From the NCBI GenBank assembly GCA_021604505.1, contig BQJC01000001.1, positions 1 through 64,000 on the forward strand: DNA of 64,000 nt, given 5' to 3'. Source of the DNA: Nitrospinaceae bacterium (GTDB lineage: Bacteria > Nitrospinota > Nitrospinia > Nitrospinales > VA-1). The position numbers and the translations under genes are program-made. The notes below the pieces were generated by a model. It was not told the DNA's origin. It ran no database searches and worked only from the letters and a program-made list of their open reading frames with translations. Positions 45,002 to 54,075 of this stretch are shown here, piece by piece (position 1 is the stretch's first letter; each line of letters starts with the position of its first letter).

Positions 45002-45319
45002 ATGCTTAAGGTGGAATGCTTTTCAGGCTATAAGCTCAACGAGAGGCCGGTTGCCTTCAGCCTCATGGATCGGCGTTTCGAGGTTCAAGACATCGTCGAC
45101 CGCTGGTATGGCGAGGGGACCAGTTATTTTAAAGTGAAGGCCGACGATGATAATATCTACCTTTTAAAGTACGATGAGTGGGAGGACTGCTGGGAGTTTG
45201 TTTTTTATCAGAATCCCAAAAAACTAAATTCATTGCCTGAGTCCACAATGGGGCTCAATGCCATTTCCAGACCCGCTCACGGTGTACCGAATTCCAGAAG
45301 TTTCACCCCCCTGCATTGA
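45002..45319 (+). CDS. Hypothetical protein of 105 residues
   Basis: Start at the ATG at 45002; an earlier in-frame extension crosses into the M28 gene. The product reads MLKVECFSGYKLNERPVAFS, then IVDRWYGEGTSYFKVKADD and IYLLKYDEWEDCWEFVFY, a compact beta-rich pattern found in small conserved proteins of unknown function. Ends with a poorly structured S/P-rich tail. No operon partner apparent. Confidence 0.65.
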   Translation: MLKVECFSGYKLNERPVAFSLMDRRFEVQDIVDRWYGEGTSYFKVKADDDNIYLLKYDEWEDCWEFVFYQNPKKLNSLPESTMGLNAISRPAHGVPNSRSFTPLH

Positions 45320-45575
45320 AAGCTCCACAAGCCGTGTTCCGCTCGTCGATCGGAAATCCGGTAAGATAACCTGCCCTCCTGATTTCAATAAATGAATCAT
45401 TTGGAGTACATAAAAACGCCCGATTGGTTTATGATCCATCGGTCTGGTTACGATAGGCCTGGAATTTTCCCCTGGCTTTTTTAACTGACGACTAATAATA
45501 AGTGATGGCCTCATTTGTATCATTGTTGATAAAAAAAGTCCAAAGAAATTAGATGTTTATGGGAGGGGTGCGGGC

Positions 45576-46268
45576 ATGAGTCTGACAGATCGAGCGGTTC
45601 AATCCTTTGCCGGGCAAAGGCGAAAAATGGTGGAGGAACAGCTCGTCAACCGGGAGATAAAGGATTTGCAGATCATGGAGGCGATGAGCCGCATTCCCCG
45701 CCATCTTTTTGTTCATGAATCTCTTCAGCACAAGGCTTATGGGGACTTCCCGCTGCCCATCGGCGACAACCAGACGATCTCCCAACCGTATGTCGTAGCC
45801 GCCATGACCGAGGTTTTAAATCTGAAGAAAACCGACCGGGTGTTGGAAATCGGAAGCGGTTCGGGGTACCAAACGGCTCTGCTCGCGGAACTGGCCGGGC
45901 AGGTGTTCACCATCGAGCGGATTCGGTCGCTTGGCAGGAAAGCGCAAGCGCTTTTGGAGCGTTTGAAATATATGAACATTGTGTTCAAAGTGTTCGACGG
46001 AACTTATGGCTGGCCCGATCAGGCGCCGTTCGATGCGATTCTCATCACCGCTTCGACTCAGGAAATCCCCAAAATGCTGGTGGACCAATTGGGCGAAAAT
46101 GGCAGGTTGGTCGCGCCGGTGGGCGGTTTGGAAAAACAAAACCTCACCGTTTTAGTAAAAGAAAACGGGCGGATCAATTCTCATGAAATTGGCTACTGCA
46201 AATTCGTGCCTCTTGTGGGAAAATACGGCTGGCCGGAGAGCAAAGCGCCGTCGGGAAATTCGCCGTGA
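45576..46268 (+). CDS. pcm: Protein-L-isoaspartate O-methyltransferase
   Basis: 230 residues. The PCMT N-terminus (EAMSRIPRHLFVHESLQHKAY, PLPIGDNQTISQPYVVAAM) and SAM motif I VLEIGSGSGYQTALLAEL, then DAILITAST and GRLVAPVG are all present. It repairs isoaspartyl damage in ageing proteins using S-adenosylmethionine. GGGAGGGG lies upstream of the ATG. An extended C-terminus (YGWPESKAPSG) is ordinary variation. Confidence 0.95.
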   Translation: MSLTDRAVQSFAGQRRKMVEEQLVNREIKDLQIMEAMSRIPRHLFVHESLQHKAYGDFPLPIGDNQTISQPYVVAAMTEVLNLKKTDRVLEIGSGSGYQTALLAELAGQVFTIERIRSLGRKAQALLERLKYMNIVFKVFDGTYGWPDQAPFDAILITASTQEIPKMLVDQLGENGRLVAPVGGLEKQNLTVLVKENGRINSHEIGYCKFVPLVGKYGWPESKAPSGNSP

Positions 46269-46348
46269 ACGGGTGGTTTTTTCTTTAGGGTTTTAAGGCA
46301 AAGTCATGAGTTAGAAAAGATTTCGATTGTCGTGAAGGAGGGGTTCCA

Positions 46349-46894
46349 GTGTTTTCCAGAATTATTCAAAAAGGACATTTCGTATTGAGCAACGGTGTGA
46401 AGGCGGACTACACCTATGAATATAGTTTATTGTCCGATACCATGAATCGCGCTTACTGTGAGATGCTGAACAACAAGTTGAAATTATGGCAGGCCGAGCA
46501 CGGGAAATTCAACGTGGTCATTGGGGCGGAAACGGAGGGGATTCGCATCGGATATCAATTGGCCCGGTTGATGGATCTGCCTTTTCACATCATGCCGAAA
46601 AAGAGAATCGATTTTGCCCAGCTGGAGATTCCCAGCTACCCGCCAGAGACGCACTGGCTGATCATCGACGACATCGTGACCACCGGCTCGACGTTCATTC
46701 GTGCTGTGGATTATCTGGAAATCGAAGAGAAACCGGAAACCATTACCTTCGCAAGTATGATACGGAGGAACCCGGCCAACATGGATTATTCGGCGGTCAG
46801 CGGTGACCCCGAAAAAGAACAGTTCTATGTGCGAAAAGAAAGGTTTGATTTTATCGACAAGCGGCTGGTATCGCTTTACAGCGAACCGATGTGA
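46349..46894 (+). CDS. Orotate phosphoribosyltransferase-like PRTase
   Basis: 181 residues, GTG start preceded by GAAGGAGGGG. The PRPP-binding loop LIIDDIVTTGSTFIRAV and an upstream VVIGAETEGIRIGYQLARL identify the type I PRTase fold. The segment order resembles PyrE, but the usual orotate-specific motifs are not clear, so orotate, another base or a regulatory ligand remain possible. It is convergent with mltA. Confidence 0.78.
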   Translation: MFSRIIQKGHFVLSNGVKADYTYEYSLLSDTMNRAYCEMLNNKLKLWQAEHGKFNVVIGAETEGIRIGYQLARLMDLPFHIMPKKRIDFAQLEIPSYPPETHWLIIDDIVTTGSTFIRAVDYLEIEEKPETITFASMIRRNPANMDYSAVSGDPEKEQFYVRKERFDFIDKRLVSLYSEPM

Positions 46895-48166
46895 TCAGTT
46901 CCTTTTTAGCAGGTAATAAACTTCCCCCCATTCCTTAAAATTTCCCGCCATGACCCCGGGACGCTCGCCAATCCCAAAAAATAAATCACCGCGTCCCGGT
47001 CCCTTGATGTCGCTACCGGTATCCTGATCGACGACGAAACGAAAGCTGCGTTCCCAGCGAACGATTTCATCGTCTTCATTGAGGATGGGTTTTCTGAGCA
47101 AAGTGAGCGCCAGGCCTCCCGCCGGGTAGATGGACTTATCCGTGGCGATGGAGCGTCCGCCGACCAGTTCACCGCCACCAGATCCCCTGGGTCCATCATC
47201 GCTGTAGGCAAAAAAGATGTACCGCTTGTTTTGATAAAGGTACTTTGGAATTTCAGCGGGGTTGTTGCGGAGATAATGTTTAATTCCCTGCATGGATCGT
47301 TCGCCTTTTCCGGTAAGTAACCCGTCTTTCACCATCAATTTCCCGATTCCCCGGTAACCGTAATTGTTTGCTCCGGCAAACCGCACACCCTGCCGGGTGC
47401 CGTTCGGAAACGCCAACACGCCCGATCCCTGGATATGCAGGAAGAAGCGTTCCAGGTCGTCCTTCAACCAGGCGATTTCCAGATTGCGATTCTTTAGAAC
47501 CCCGAGATGATCGATTTGTCTGCGAGTGTAGTTTTTCCAATCGTGGAGAGGTTTTGCCGGATGGCCCACGAAATTGAGAGCCACTGTAGCATCGGGCAGG
47601 GTATAAATGGGATAAATGTACTCGTCGGTTTCGACCGGGCTGGCTTGGATGATCGGGGTGTAATAACCTGTGAACAGGAATTTTTTGTTTTTTCGCTGGC
47701 CGGCTTTGTAGAAAACAAACTCATCCCTCAACCTGCGATTGAATTCTTCCAGGGAAAGATTTTGGTCCAGCAGGTTCGAAAACGCTTTGAGAACATCTTT
47801 TAAGTCTCCTTTGGTTAAAATCCGTTCCTCAAGCCGGACCTGTTCCGATTCATCGACCGCCGTCATGGAATGGAGCTGGTTCTGGATAACTTTTTTTAAA
47901 CTCTCGCGGTCAAGGTCATCCTGAAAAACAATCGGCAGATCCAGAGGAATCGATGGAGATTGGACAGGCGCTCTTGCCAGGGTTGGCGATTGGTGGCGGC
48001 CTGAATTTCCAGAGGATGAAAGAAGTCCGTTGGATTGGTCGAAAAGGGAGTAGGTGCTACAGGAACCAAGAAAAAAAATCCCCGCGCTGAAGAGCAGGAA
48101 ACGGAGAGTCGACACGATTCGCTTGCCGCCAAGAGACTGTAGATTATTTTTTAGGAGAAAAAGCAT
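46895..48166 (-). CDS. mltA: Membrane-bound lytic murein transglycosylase A (MltA)
   Basis: 423 residues. A lipoprotein signal with G-S-C lipobox follows position about 30; a GTG at about residue 18 would give a signal of more usual length. MltA domain (FLFTGYYTPIIQASP, HIQGSGVLAFPNG) and C-terminal 3D domain: FVVDQDTGSDIKGPGRGDLFFG, whose Asp residues include the catalytic acid. It cleaves peptidoglycan to 1,6-anhydro muropeptides at the outer membrane. 14 bases after rnhA. Confidence 0.93.
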   Translation of the reverse strand: MLFLLKNNLQSLGGKRIVSTLRFLLFSAGIFFLGSCSTYSLFDQSNGLLSSSGNSGRHQSPTLARAPVQSPSIPLDLPIVFQDDLDRESLKKVIQNQLHSMTAVDESEQVRLEERILTKGDLKDVLKAFSNLLDQNLSLEEFNRRLRDEFVFYKAGQRKNKKFLFTGYYTPIIQASPVETDEYIYPIYTLPDATVALNFVGHPAKPLHDWKNYTRRQIDHLGVLKNRNLEIAWLKDDLERFFLHIQGSGVLAFPNGTRQGVRFAGANNYGYRGIGKLMVKDGLLTGKGERSMQGIKHYLRNNPAEIPKYLYQNKRYIFFAYSDDGPRGSGGGELVGGRSIATDKSIYPAGGLALTLLRKPILNEDDEIVRWERSFRFVVDQDTGSDIKGPGRGDLFFGIGERPGVMAGNFKEWGEVYYLLKRN

Positions 48167-48180
48167 TTCCCGGAATTTGA

Positions 48181-48618
48181 TCAGGTGGATGAATGGTTCA
48201 GGCCTTCGTTGGCCAATGCATCGGCTCTTTCGTTTTCGGGATGTCCGTTATGCGCTTTGACCCATTTCCAGGTGATGTTATGCACCTTGCTCAACCGGTG
48301 GAGTTCCTGCCAGAGATCTTTATTTTTTACCGGTTGGCGGGATGCATTGACCCACCCTTTTCGGATCCATCCTTCGATCCATTCGGTCATTCCTTTTTTC
48401 AAATATTGCGAATCCGTAGTCAATTCCACTTCGCAAGGTTCCTTGAGATCCTTAAGGGCGACAATGGCGGCAGTGAGTTCCATGATGTTGTTGGTGGTGG
48501 TTTTTTCTCCGCCCTTCAGCTCTTTAATTTTACCATTGTACTTGATAAGAGCCCCATACCCTCCCGGACCGGGATTTCCTTTGCAACAGCCATCGGTAAA
48601 AATTTTCACAATTTTCAT
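48181..48618 (-). CDS. rnhA: Ribonuclease HI
   Basis: 145 residues. All catalytic residues are visible: Asp9 in [14 protein letters not shown], Glu47 in NIMELTAA, Asp69 in TTDSQYLK, His123 in VKAHNGH and Asp133 in ERADALAN. It degrades RNA in RNA-DNA hybrids. The basic protrusion ([11 protein letters not shown]) is present. Upstream of mltA on the same strand. Confidence 0.95.
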   Translation of the reverse strand: MKIVKIFTDGCCKGNPGPGGYGALIKYNGKIKELKGGEKTTTNNIMELTAAIVALKDLKEPCEVELTTDSQYLKKGMTEWIEGWIRKGWVNASRQPVKNKDLWQELHRLSKVHNITWKWVKAHNGHPENERADALANEGLNHSST

Positions 48619-48928
48619 AACGTTCTTATTATAATCCCTGCAATATTATCTGATGGAAGAACCCTTTAAGGGAAAGGCCCTTTTGTCACTCCGGATTTGT
48701 GTGTGTTAAGGCGATATGCAGGAGAAAAGGGTTAGAATGGCAATCGTTCCTGGGCTGAGAACCCGGGCCGGACATTTATTGGAATCACTATATCATAAAT
48801 AATTTGAATATTTTCAATTGCTTTGAAACTTTTCATCAATATTGCGCTCAAAATAGATAGGCATTGCTGAAGCAACGGACCGTTTTTTTTATGTCGCCGA
48901 GGGGCCTTCTTTTGCGGATGAATAAGCC
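48619..48928. other. 310-base divergent region between rnhA and rubrerythrin-like gene
   Basis: No coding frame supported. It includes a small palindrome (CCCTTTAAGGG, 48662-48672) and AT-rich DNA near 48785-48860 that must hold the promoter of the forward gene; no confident -35/-10 pair. Confidence 0.45.
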
Positions 48929-49456
48929 ATGGGGATGAAACCAAAAGATACCACTGAAAACCCAACCGTCAGTTTTCATTGCATTGATGCGATTGAAGTG
49001 AGTTTGTTTATTGAAAAGCAAGGGCTGATATTTTACGAAAGGGTTGCTAAAAAAGCCCGCAATCCCAAGGTGAAAGAAATGTTTCAGCGTTTGGCCGATG
49101 AAGAAAAAGAGCACATCCAATCTTTGCAAGCCAAGGCCAAGTTTCTGCAGCCGGCGCTGTTAAATAAAGCCGGATCGAGAAAGCATGTCGACAAATTCAT
49201 ATCGGAACAGTTAAAAGGAAAAGTGTTCCCGGATATTAAGGCAGGCGCGGAAGAAACAATCCCAGAATTTCAAAGTGATTTAGAAGCTCTGACTTTGGGG
49301 ATACAATCAGAACAGCGGTCCATTGATGTATTGAGCGAATTGATGATGAAAGAAAAAAAAATGGACGTGCGCAGTATTTTTTCCCATCTATTAGTGGAGG
49401 AAAAGAAGCATTTGGCCAGTTTGGAGGAATTGAAAAAATCCCTTGAATGCACCTGA
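48929..49456 (+). CDS. Ferritin-like/rubrerythrin-family di-iron protein
   Basis: 175 residues. Two halves each carry the di-iron pattern: IEKQGLIFYE with ADEEKEHIQSL, and GIQSEQRSIDVLSEL with LLVEEKKHLASLEEL (two E-E-x-x-H motifs). This is a four-helix ferritin-like bundle of the rubrerythrin class without a rubredoxin domain (no C-x-x-C). Such proteins handle peroxide or oxygen stress or store metal. Fits a bacterium with oxygen-sensitive ferredoxin oxidoreductase genes just downstream. Confidence 0.85.
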   Translation: MGMKPKDTTENPTVSFHCIDAIEVSLFIEKQGLIFYERVAKKARNPKVKEMFQRLADEEKEHIQSLQAKAKFLQPALLNKAGSRKHVDKFISEQLKGKVFPDIKAGAEETIPEFQSDLEALTLGIQSEQRSIDVLSELMMKEKKMDVRSIFSHLLVEEKKHLASLEELKKSLECT

Positions 49457-49650
49457 ATTTTCAATAAATCCACCATTTTGATGCAGGAAAGCCTGCAGGA
49501 ATGATGTCCCCTTTTTCTGGTAAATGCTTCTGGGTCGGGACATGGCAGTCGGCTTATTTGGTGAAAACGGCGGCTTCGTACAACCGATAAAACTCCAAAC
49601 CTCAATTCATCAAGGATTTTGAAGCGTCGTATTGAATTGGAAAAAAGCAG

Positions 49651-49680
49651 TGCGGCCTGAGGTTATAACCTCAGGCCGCA
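49651..49680. repeat. Perfect 30-base palindrome, arm TGCGGCCTGAGGTTA
   Basis: The two 15-base arms are exact reverse complements with no spacer. No T-run follows on either side, so it is not a standard terminator. It could be an operator for a large dimeric regulator, a transcript-stabilising hairpin or a mobile-element scar. Confidence 0.65.
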
Positions 49681-49813
49681 TCGGCGAACCAGGGGCAGGA
49701 AAAATTCTCCAGCGGAAAGCGGTTTTATTGGTTGGTCCAATCCGTTTCAAAACGTATACTGAATGGTGCAAATGACGCGGAAAACAGGGCTAACCTGTTT
49801 TAAGTGAAAAGGT

Positions 49814-49843
49814 TTGACAACCTTGTAAATAGTGGTTTATAGT
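49814..49843 (+). promoter_or_regulatory. Promoter of the oxidoreductase operon
   Basis: TTGACA (49814-49819), 18-base spacer, TATAGT (49838-49843), leaving a leader of about 35 bases to the ATG at 49886. Strong promoter as expected for central metabolism. Confidence 0.6.
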
Positions 49844-49885
49844 AGCACTCTTTCAAACCTAGTAACCCGAAAAGGATTAATTAGA

Positions 49886-50533
49886 ATGAGCCAATATCAG
49901 GTCAAAGCTGGGCCAGAGGCATTTCTCCCTCCCGCCGCAGCTTCAATGGGGGTTGTGTTGCCCGACCCGGGAGAATGTCATATAGAAGGAAGAATTGCTC
50001 CAGAGGAAGAAGGCTACGAAGTTGCAGCGCGTAAGTTTCTCGAAGCCAAAGTGCCGACCATTTTTCCAGGGCCTCTGGTTCTTTGGAAATGGAATGAAAA
50101 AGCCGCCCAAAAAGCTAAGGTTATCCGGGCTTTGGCTGACTCGCTCCCTGCCCGACTGATTCCTATGGCGGATTATCGTCCCAAATATCCGAAGATCATC
50201 CCGGAATTGGAGATCAACCCCAATCATCCCAACCTGACCATTTGGCATAATAAAATAGATGTGTGTATATTTATCGGTGTACACTGTCACCAGGCAAATC
50301 TGGCGCTTAAAATCATTCGTGGGGGAACCGATTGTTACACCATGGCAATGTGTGCGCAGGCCGGTCATGAGGATGCGTGCCTGTCCTTTCGCGATGCGAC
50401 CGTGGAAAAGATCACAAAACTGATCGACGCGATCAATAAATTGAAAAAAGAAGGCGTAAAAAGTCAGGCGATACCGTTTGAACAGTTTAAAACGACCCGT
50501 TCCGGGCAAGTCAGCCAGGACGGAAAAATTTAA
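49886..50533 (+). CDS. porE: Fifth (epsilon-type) subunit of 2-oxoacid:ferredoxin oxidoreductase; CO-dehydrogenase subunit-like
   Basis: 215 residues from the ATG at 49886 (AAAGGATTAATTAGA upstream). It resembles the small CO dehydrogenase/acetyl-CoA synthase epsilon-like fold: LVLWKWNEKAAQKAKVIRAL, TIWHNKIDVCIFIGVHCHQA, and GGTDCYTMAMCAQAGHEDAC. In Hydrogenobacter-type five-subunit pyruvate oxidoreductase operons a subunit of this kind accompanies porDABG. Its catalytic contribution is unclear. Several Cys and His could bind metal. First gene of the operon. Confidence 0.75.
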   Translation: MSQYQVKAGPEAFLPPAAASMGVVLPDPGECHIEGRIAPEEEGYEVAARKFLEAKVPTIFPGPLVLWKWNEKAAQKAKVIRALADSLPARLIPMADYRPKYPKIIPELEINPNHPNLTIWHNKIDVCIFIGVHCHQANLALKIIRGGTDCYTMAMCAQAGHEDACLSFRDATVEKITKLIDAINKLKKEGVKSQAIPFEQFKTTRSGQVSQDGKI

Positions 50534-50586
50534 TAACGCGAGCGCTTTTAAGCTCAGTCTCATGTCATTTCCGAGGGAGTGATTTT

Positions 50587-51831
50587 ATGAATAAGCCGGT
50601 TGAAAGCCCAAATAGAGTAATAAGATCTCAGCATGTGAAGTTGGGGACCAAGAATAAAATGGACCAAACCTTCACTGACATCAATACGATGTTTTACGAA
50701 GCCGAACGCACTCCCAGCTTTATGACGGGCAGTGAAGTGATTCGAGCCGCGATCAAAGTAGCCAGCGTCGGAACCTCCGTTGCTTATCCGATCACCCCGC
50801 AAAGTGAGGCGGCGGCTTTGATCGGCGAGTTGTATGCCGAAGGTTACCTGGATGAATATTTCCGTGGAGAAAGCGAATTTGCGGTCATGGGTCAGTGTGC
50901 GGGAGCCGCATTTGGCGGTCATCGTGTTTTTACCACCACGGCGGGTCCTGGAACGCTACGCGCCATGGAAAATTTTCCCATGTGGGCCGGATCGCGTTTG
51001 CCGATTCAGGTTTGTGTGACCATGCGCGGCGTAAACTCTCCTTTGAGCATTCAGCCCGACACTCTGGAGGCGCATTACCTTCTGGAGTCCGGGATGCTGA
51101 TGTGGCATGCGGAAACCGCTCAAGATTTATATGATTTTATCCTCAAAGGCTTCATTGTTGCGGAACAGCCCGATGTGCATGTCCCCATCGCGACCATGTG
51201 CGATGGCTTCTTCGTGACTCATACAAAAGATACCGTGATGTTGCCTCCGGACAACCTTTGTCTGACGCCTTACGATCCTTATAAATCCCCGGTGCCGTGT
51301 ATGGATATGGAATGTCCCCCGGTTCGGATGATGCGGGATCCTTTCGTTATGAAATCCAATTACATCAGTTATTCAACTCACGCGTCCTGGCAGCAAGAGG
51401 TTCGCGCGGCTGTTGAGCGGTCTCGCAAGCATACCATTCCATTGTTGGATGGTTTGATCGACGTTGAAAACATAGACCGTGAAATTCTGATGGTGTCCTC
51501 CGGAACCGCTGTTTCGCAGGGCCGTGAAGCCATTCGATTGCTTGAAGAAGAGGGTATCAAAGTCGGATTGGTGAAAATCAAAACCATTCGGCCTTTCCCG
51601 CATGCGGAAATCAGGGAAGCGACCAAGCGTGCCAAACATATCTTTGTGCCTGAATTTAATATGGCCGGTTGGTTGGCTCGCGAAATCAAAGCCATTCTTC
51701 CTGACAACGAGCGGGTCATTGCAGGTCCCCATGTTGCGGGCGGCATGACCATGCCTTCTGAAGTTATTGTTGAGGAAATTAAAAAATATCTCGGAATGGA
51801 AGTTGCCAGTATCAGCAATCGCGGAAGTTAA
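50587..51831 (+). CDS. porA: Pyruvate/2-oxoacid:ferredoxin oxidoreductase alpha subunit
   Basis: 414 residues. The TPP-pyrimidine domain is shown by SVAYPITPQSEAAALIGE and SEFAVMGQCAGAAFGGHRVFTTTAGPG; the transketolase C-terminal domain by ILMVSSGTAVSQGREAIRLLEEEGIKVGLVKIKTIRPFP. Catalyses reversible oxidation/reductive carboxylation of a 2-oxoacid with CoA and ferredoxin; in autotrophs it runs as acetyl-CoA + CO2 to pyruvate (or succinyl-CoA to 2-oxoglutarate). GAGGGAG precedes the ATG. Which 2-oxoacid cannot be told from sequence alone. Confidence 0.92.
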   Translation: MNKPVESPNRVIRSQHVKLGTKNKMDQTFTDINTMFYEAERTPSFMTGSEVIRAAIKVASVGTSVAYPITPQSEAAALIGELYAEGYLDEYFRGESEFAVMGQCAGAAFGGHRVFTTTAGPGTLRAMENFPMWAGSRLPIQVCVTMRGVNSPLSIQPDTLEAHYLLESGMLMWHAETAQDLYDFILKGFIVAEQPDVHVPIATMCDGFFVTHTKDTVMLPPDNLCLTPYDPYKSPVPCMDMECPPVRMMRDPFVMKSNYISYSTHASWQQEVRAAVERSRKHTIPLLDGLIDVENIDREILMVSSGTAVSQGREAIRLLEEEGIKVGLVKIKTIRPFPHAEIREATKRAKHIFVPEFNMAGWLAREIKAILPDNERVIAGPHVAGGMTMPSEVIVEEIKKYLGMEVASISNRGS

Positions 51832-51899
51832 TGGAAAAATCTGTAAATACCTAATCGTAAATTTTCCTATGGGAAAATCAAAATAAAAGGGGAAACCTA

Positions 51900-52808
51900 A
51901 TGAGTAAAGAAAAAATATCTCTTTGTGATGATCTGGCAGACATCATGCCTCCGGAGTACCATGAGTTGGTTGAGACCGCGACATATGGCAAGGAAGGCCG
52001 GGGCTGGAAAGACATTGGTTCTTCCAAGGAATTGATTGAACAGCATTCTTTATGTGCGGGTTGTCCGGAGTCGATTGCTTTTCGTTATATTCTGGCAAGT
52101 CTGCCTGCTCCTGAGGACACGGTTTTCGTCGGTTCCACAGGGTGCACCAGTTTGGTATTTCCACATGTTGCCGTTCAAAATATCCATTCTTTGTTTGGCA
52201 ATCAGAATGCCATTGCATCCGGTCTGAAACGTTCCCTCAAATGCCGTTTTCCCGATGTCGAAAAGGACGTGGTTGTGTTGGCAGGGGATGGGGCCACCGT
52301 TGACATCGGACTGGATATGACCATGCAGTCCTGGTTTCGCCAGGAAAAATTTACCACCATCTGTTTCGACAACGAGCTGTATGCCAATACAGGCGGTCAG
52401 GAAAGTGGACTGATGCAAAAAGGCTTTGTGGCAAAAATGGCACCTGAGGGCAAACACTTTGAAAAAGTCCGTTTGCCGGAAATCGCTCGTGAAGCGGGAT
52501 GTCATTATGTCGCCCTGCTCACCGTGAGCAAGCCCAACCGGGTTGAGAAAGCCATTAAAAATGCCATCATGGTGGCCAGGGAAATCGGGCCGACTTATGT
52601 TCAGCTTTATACCCCCTGCATTCTTGAAATCGGCAAACAGAGCATGGAAGGTTTGGATGAGATGAAAGAATCCGAAGCCATTGGCGGTCGGTTTGTAATG
52701 AAAGAGTATATTTCTGACGAAGCTCAACAGTTGCTCGATGATATAGCGGCTGAAGAAAAAGCTAAAAAGAAAGCGGCGAAGGAAGCTAAAAAAGTAGCGT
52801 CCGCTTAA
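51900..52808 (+). CDS. porB: Pyruvate/2-oxoacid:ferredoxin oxidoreductase beta subunit
   Basis: 302 residues. Cys pair in HSLCAGCPESIAFRY for the proximal 4Fe-4S cluster, TPP/Mg2+ motif GDGATVDIGLDMTMQ and DNELYANTGGQESG, which matches the family's D-N-E-x-Y-x-N-T-G. K/A-rich C-terminal tail. AAGGGG ribosome site. Third gene of the operon. Confidence 0.93.
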   Translation: MSKEKISLCDDLADIMPPEYHELVETATYGKEGRGWKDIGSSKELIEQHSLCAGCPESIAFRYILASLPAPEDTVFVGSTGCTSLVFPHVAVQNIHSLFGNQNAIASGLKRSLKCRFPDVEKDVVVLAGDGATVDIGLDMTMQSWFRQEKFTTICFDNELYANTGGQESGLMQKGFVAKMAPEGKHFEKVRLPEIAREAGCHYVALLTVSKPNRVEKAIKNAIMVAREIGPTYVQLYTPCILEIGKQSMEGLDEMKESEAIGGRFVMKEYISDEAQQLLDDIAAEEKAKKKAAKEAKKVASA

Positions 52809-52830
52809 TTGATTTGAGAGAGGATTAATT

Positions 52831-53541
52831 ATGTTTAAAAGGATCAATATACGAATTTCTGGTTTAGGCGGGCAGGGTGCTGTAACAGCCGCGCATCTTT
52901 TAGCAATGGCCGCTAACAATGCCGGATTGTACTCCATCTCGAATCCTTTTTTCGGAGCGGAAAAACGGATGGCGCCGGCTGAAAGTTATGTTCGCATCGG
53001 AGTGGAGCGCATTTATGACCGGGGAGAATTGGTATACCCGGATGTTATTATGGTGTTTCATCCCCAGGTCATCACCATGCAGAAAAGCTATACGGCACCT
53101 TTTTATTCAGGGGTCAAAGAAAACGGTCTGGTCATTATTAATACCAGTGCTGACCTTTTGAGCAAAGAAGATCACAAACGCCTGGAAGACCTCAACGTTT
53201 CGGTATTCAATCATGACGCCACCAAGTTGGCTTTGGAGATCGGTAAAACTGAGCTTTCCACCAACATGGCGATGCTGGGTGCTTGTGCCGGAGTGACCAA
53301 GGTAGTTGGATTGGAAGCTCTGGATGTTGCTTTGCAGGACCGATTCGGAAAGCGCTATGTAGCTTCTGGCGGCACCGCAACCTTGGATCAGGCGATCACC
53401 AAGAAATATGCTAAAAAAGCACAGTTACTCAAAGCCAATATGGACACCATCACTAAATCTTTTGAGCTGGCGGATGAATGGTCTGAAAAGGCTAAACCCG
53501 CTTTGGCTAATATTGCGGCCGGGGTTGCTAAATCATTTTAG
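52831..53541 (+). CDS. porG: Pyruvate/2-oxoacid:ferredoxin oxidoreductase gamma subunit
   Basis: 236 residues. GLGGQGAVTAAHLLAMAA is the gamma-domain start, followed by FFGAEKRMAPAESYVRIG and NMAMLGACAGV. The usual F-G-P-E-x-R is F-G-A-E-K-R. AGAGAGGA lies before the ATG. The gamma subunit contributes to CoA binding. An extended C-terminus (KAKPALANIAAGVAKSF) is helical. Confidence 0.92.
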   Translation: MFKRINIRISGLGGQGAVTAAHLLAMAANNAGLYSISNPFFGAEKRMAPAESYVRIGVERIYDRGELVYPDVIMVFHPQVITMQKSYTAPFYSGVKENGLVIINTSADLLSKEDHKRLEDLNVSVFNHDATKLALEIGKTELSTNMAMLGACAGVTKVVGLEALDVALQDRFGKRYVASGGTATLDQAITKKYAKKAQLLKANMDTITKSFELADEWSEKAKPALANIAAGVAKSF

Positions 53542-53620
53542 TTTTGAGAGTTTGCCCGAAAGCATTGGGACGGTAGATTGGGTAGCCTTTTTCAAACATT
53601 AAATTATCAAGGAGAAGTTT

Positions 53621-53899
53621 GTGTATAACGTTGCATTGGTGGATGAAGGAAAATGTATTGCAGAAAAAGGTTGCCGGCTTTGCATCATGTATTGTCCTGA
53701 AGCAGACTGCATCATGATGAATGACAATAATAAGGCCTATGTTTTTGTCGATCGTTGTAAGGGGTGCGATTTGTGTAAAGTGGTTTGCAGTACCCACAAT
53801 GCGATCTCAATGCACCCGGTCGATCCTACTACGGGAAAAATCGTGTTAGAGGCAGAAGCCGGGGAGACTGCTGGTTTAGGTCAGGCTTACTCCGGTTAG
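53621..53899 (+). CDS. porD: Oxidoreductase delta subunit, 2[4Fe-4S] ferredoxin-like
   Basis: 92 residues, GTG start with GGAGAAG upstream. Cysteines for two clusters: KCIAEKGCRLCIMYCPEADC and RCKGCDLCKVVCSTHNA. The first motif has five residues rather than two between the first and second Cys, and the second ends C-S instead of C-P; both clusters still have four Cys. It passes electrons to external ferredoxin. Last gene before a strong terminator. Confidence 0.9.
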   Translation: MYNVALVDEGKCIAEKGCRLCIMYCPEADCIMMNDNNKAYVFVDRCKGCDLCKVVCSTHNAISMHPVDPTTGKIVLEAEAGETAGLGQAYSG

Positions 53900-53920
53900 C
53901 AGGAATTGATTCACACTATC

Positions 53921-53955
53921 AAAGCCCCATGGCCTTTAAGGTCATGGGGCTTTTT
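53921..53955 (+). terminator. Intrinsic terminator of the oxidoreductase operon
   Basis: AAAGCCCCATGGCCTT (53921-53936) pairs with AAGGTCATGGGGCTTT (53938-53953), one G-T wobble, followed by T-rich DNA. Strong Rho-independent hairpin. Confidence 0.85.
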
Positions 53956-54075
53956 ATCTTAGGCCGTAGCTTAGAATTGAATTAATCGCACCATAAAAAA
54001 TTTTGCACTCAAACCAATTCGTTTACATCTAAAGAACAAACACTGCCGACCAATAATTTTGGGAGCTAGCAAGTC

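Larger units (their letters stand above)
49457..49885. other. 429-base region upstream of the oxidoreductase operon
   Basis: Contains a perfect 30-base palindrome (49651-49680), and the operon promoter (49814-49843). No coding frame supported. Confidence 0.6.

Noticed and set aside
45230-45523. Reverse frame of 97 codons between the hypothetical gene and pcm
   Set aside because: It overlaps the end of the 45002 gene, has no ribosome site and no recognisable features.
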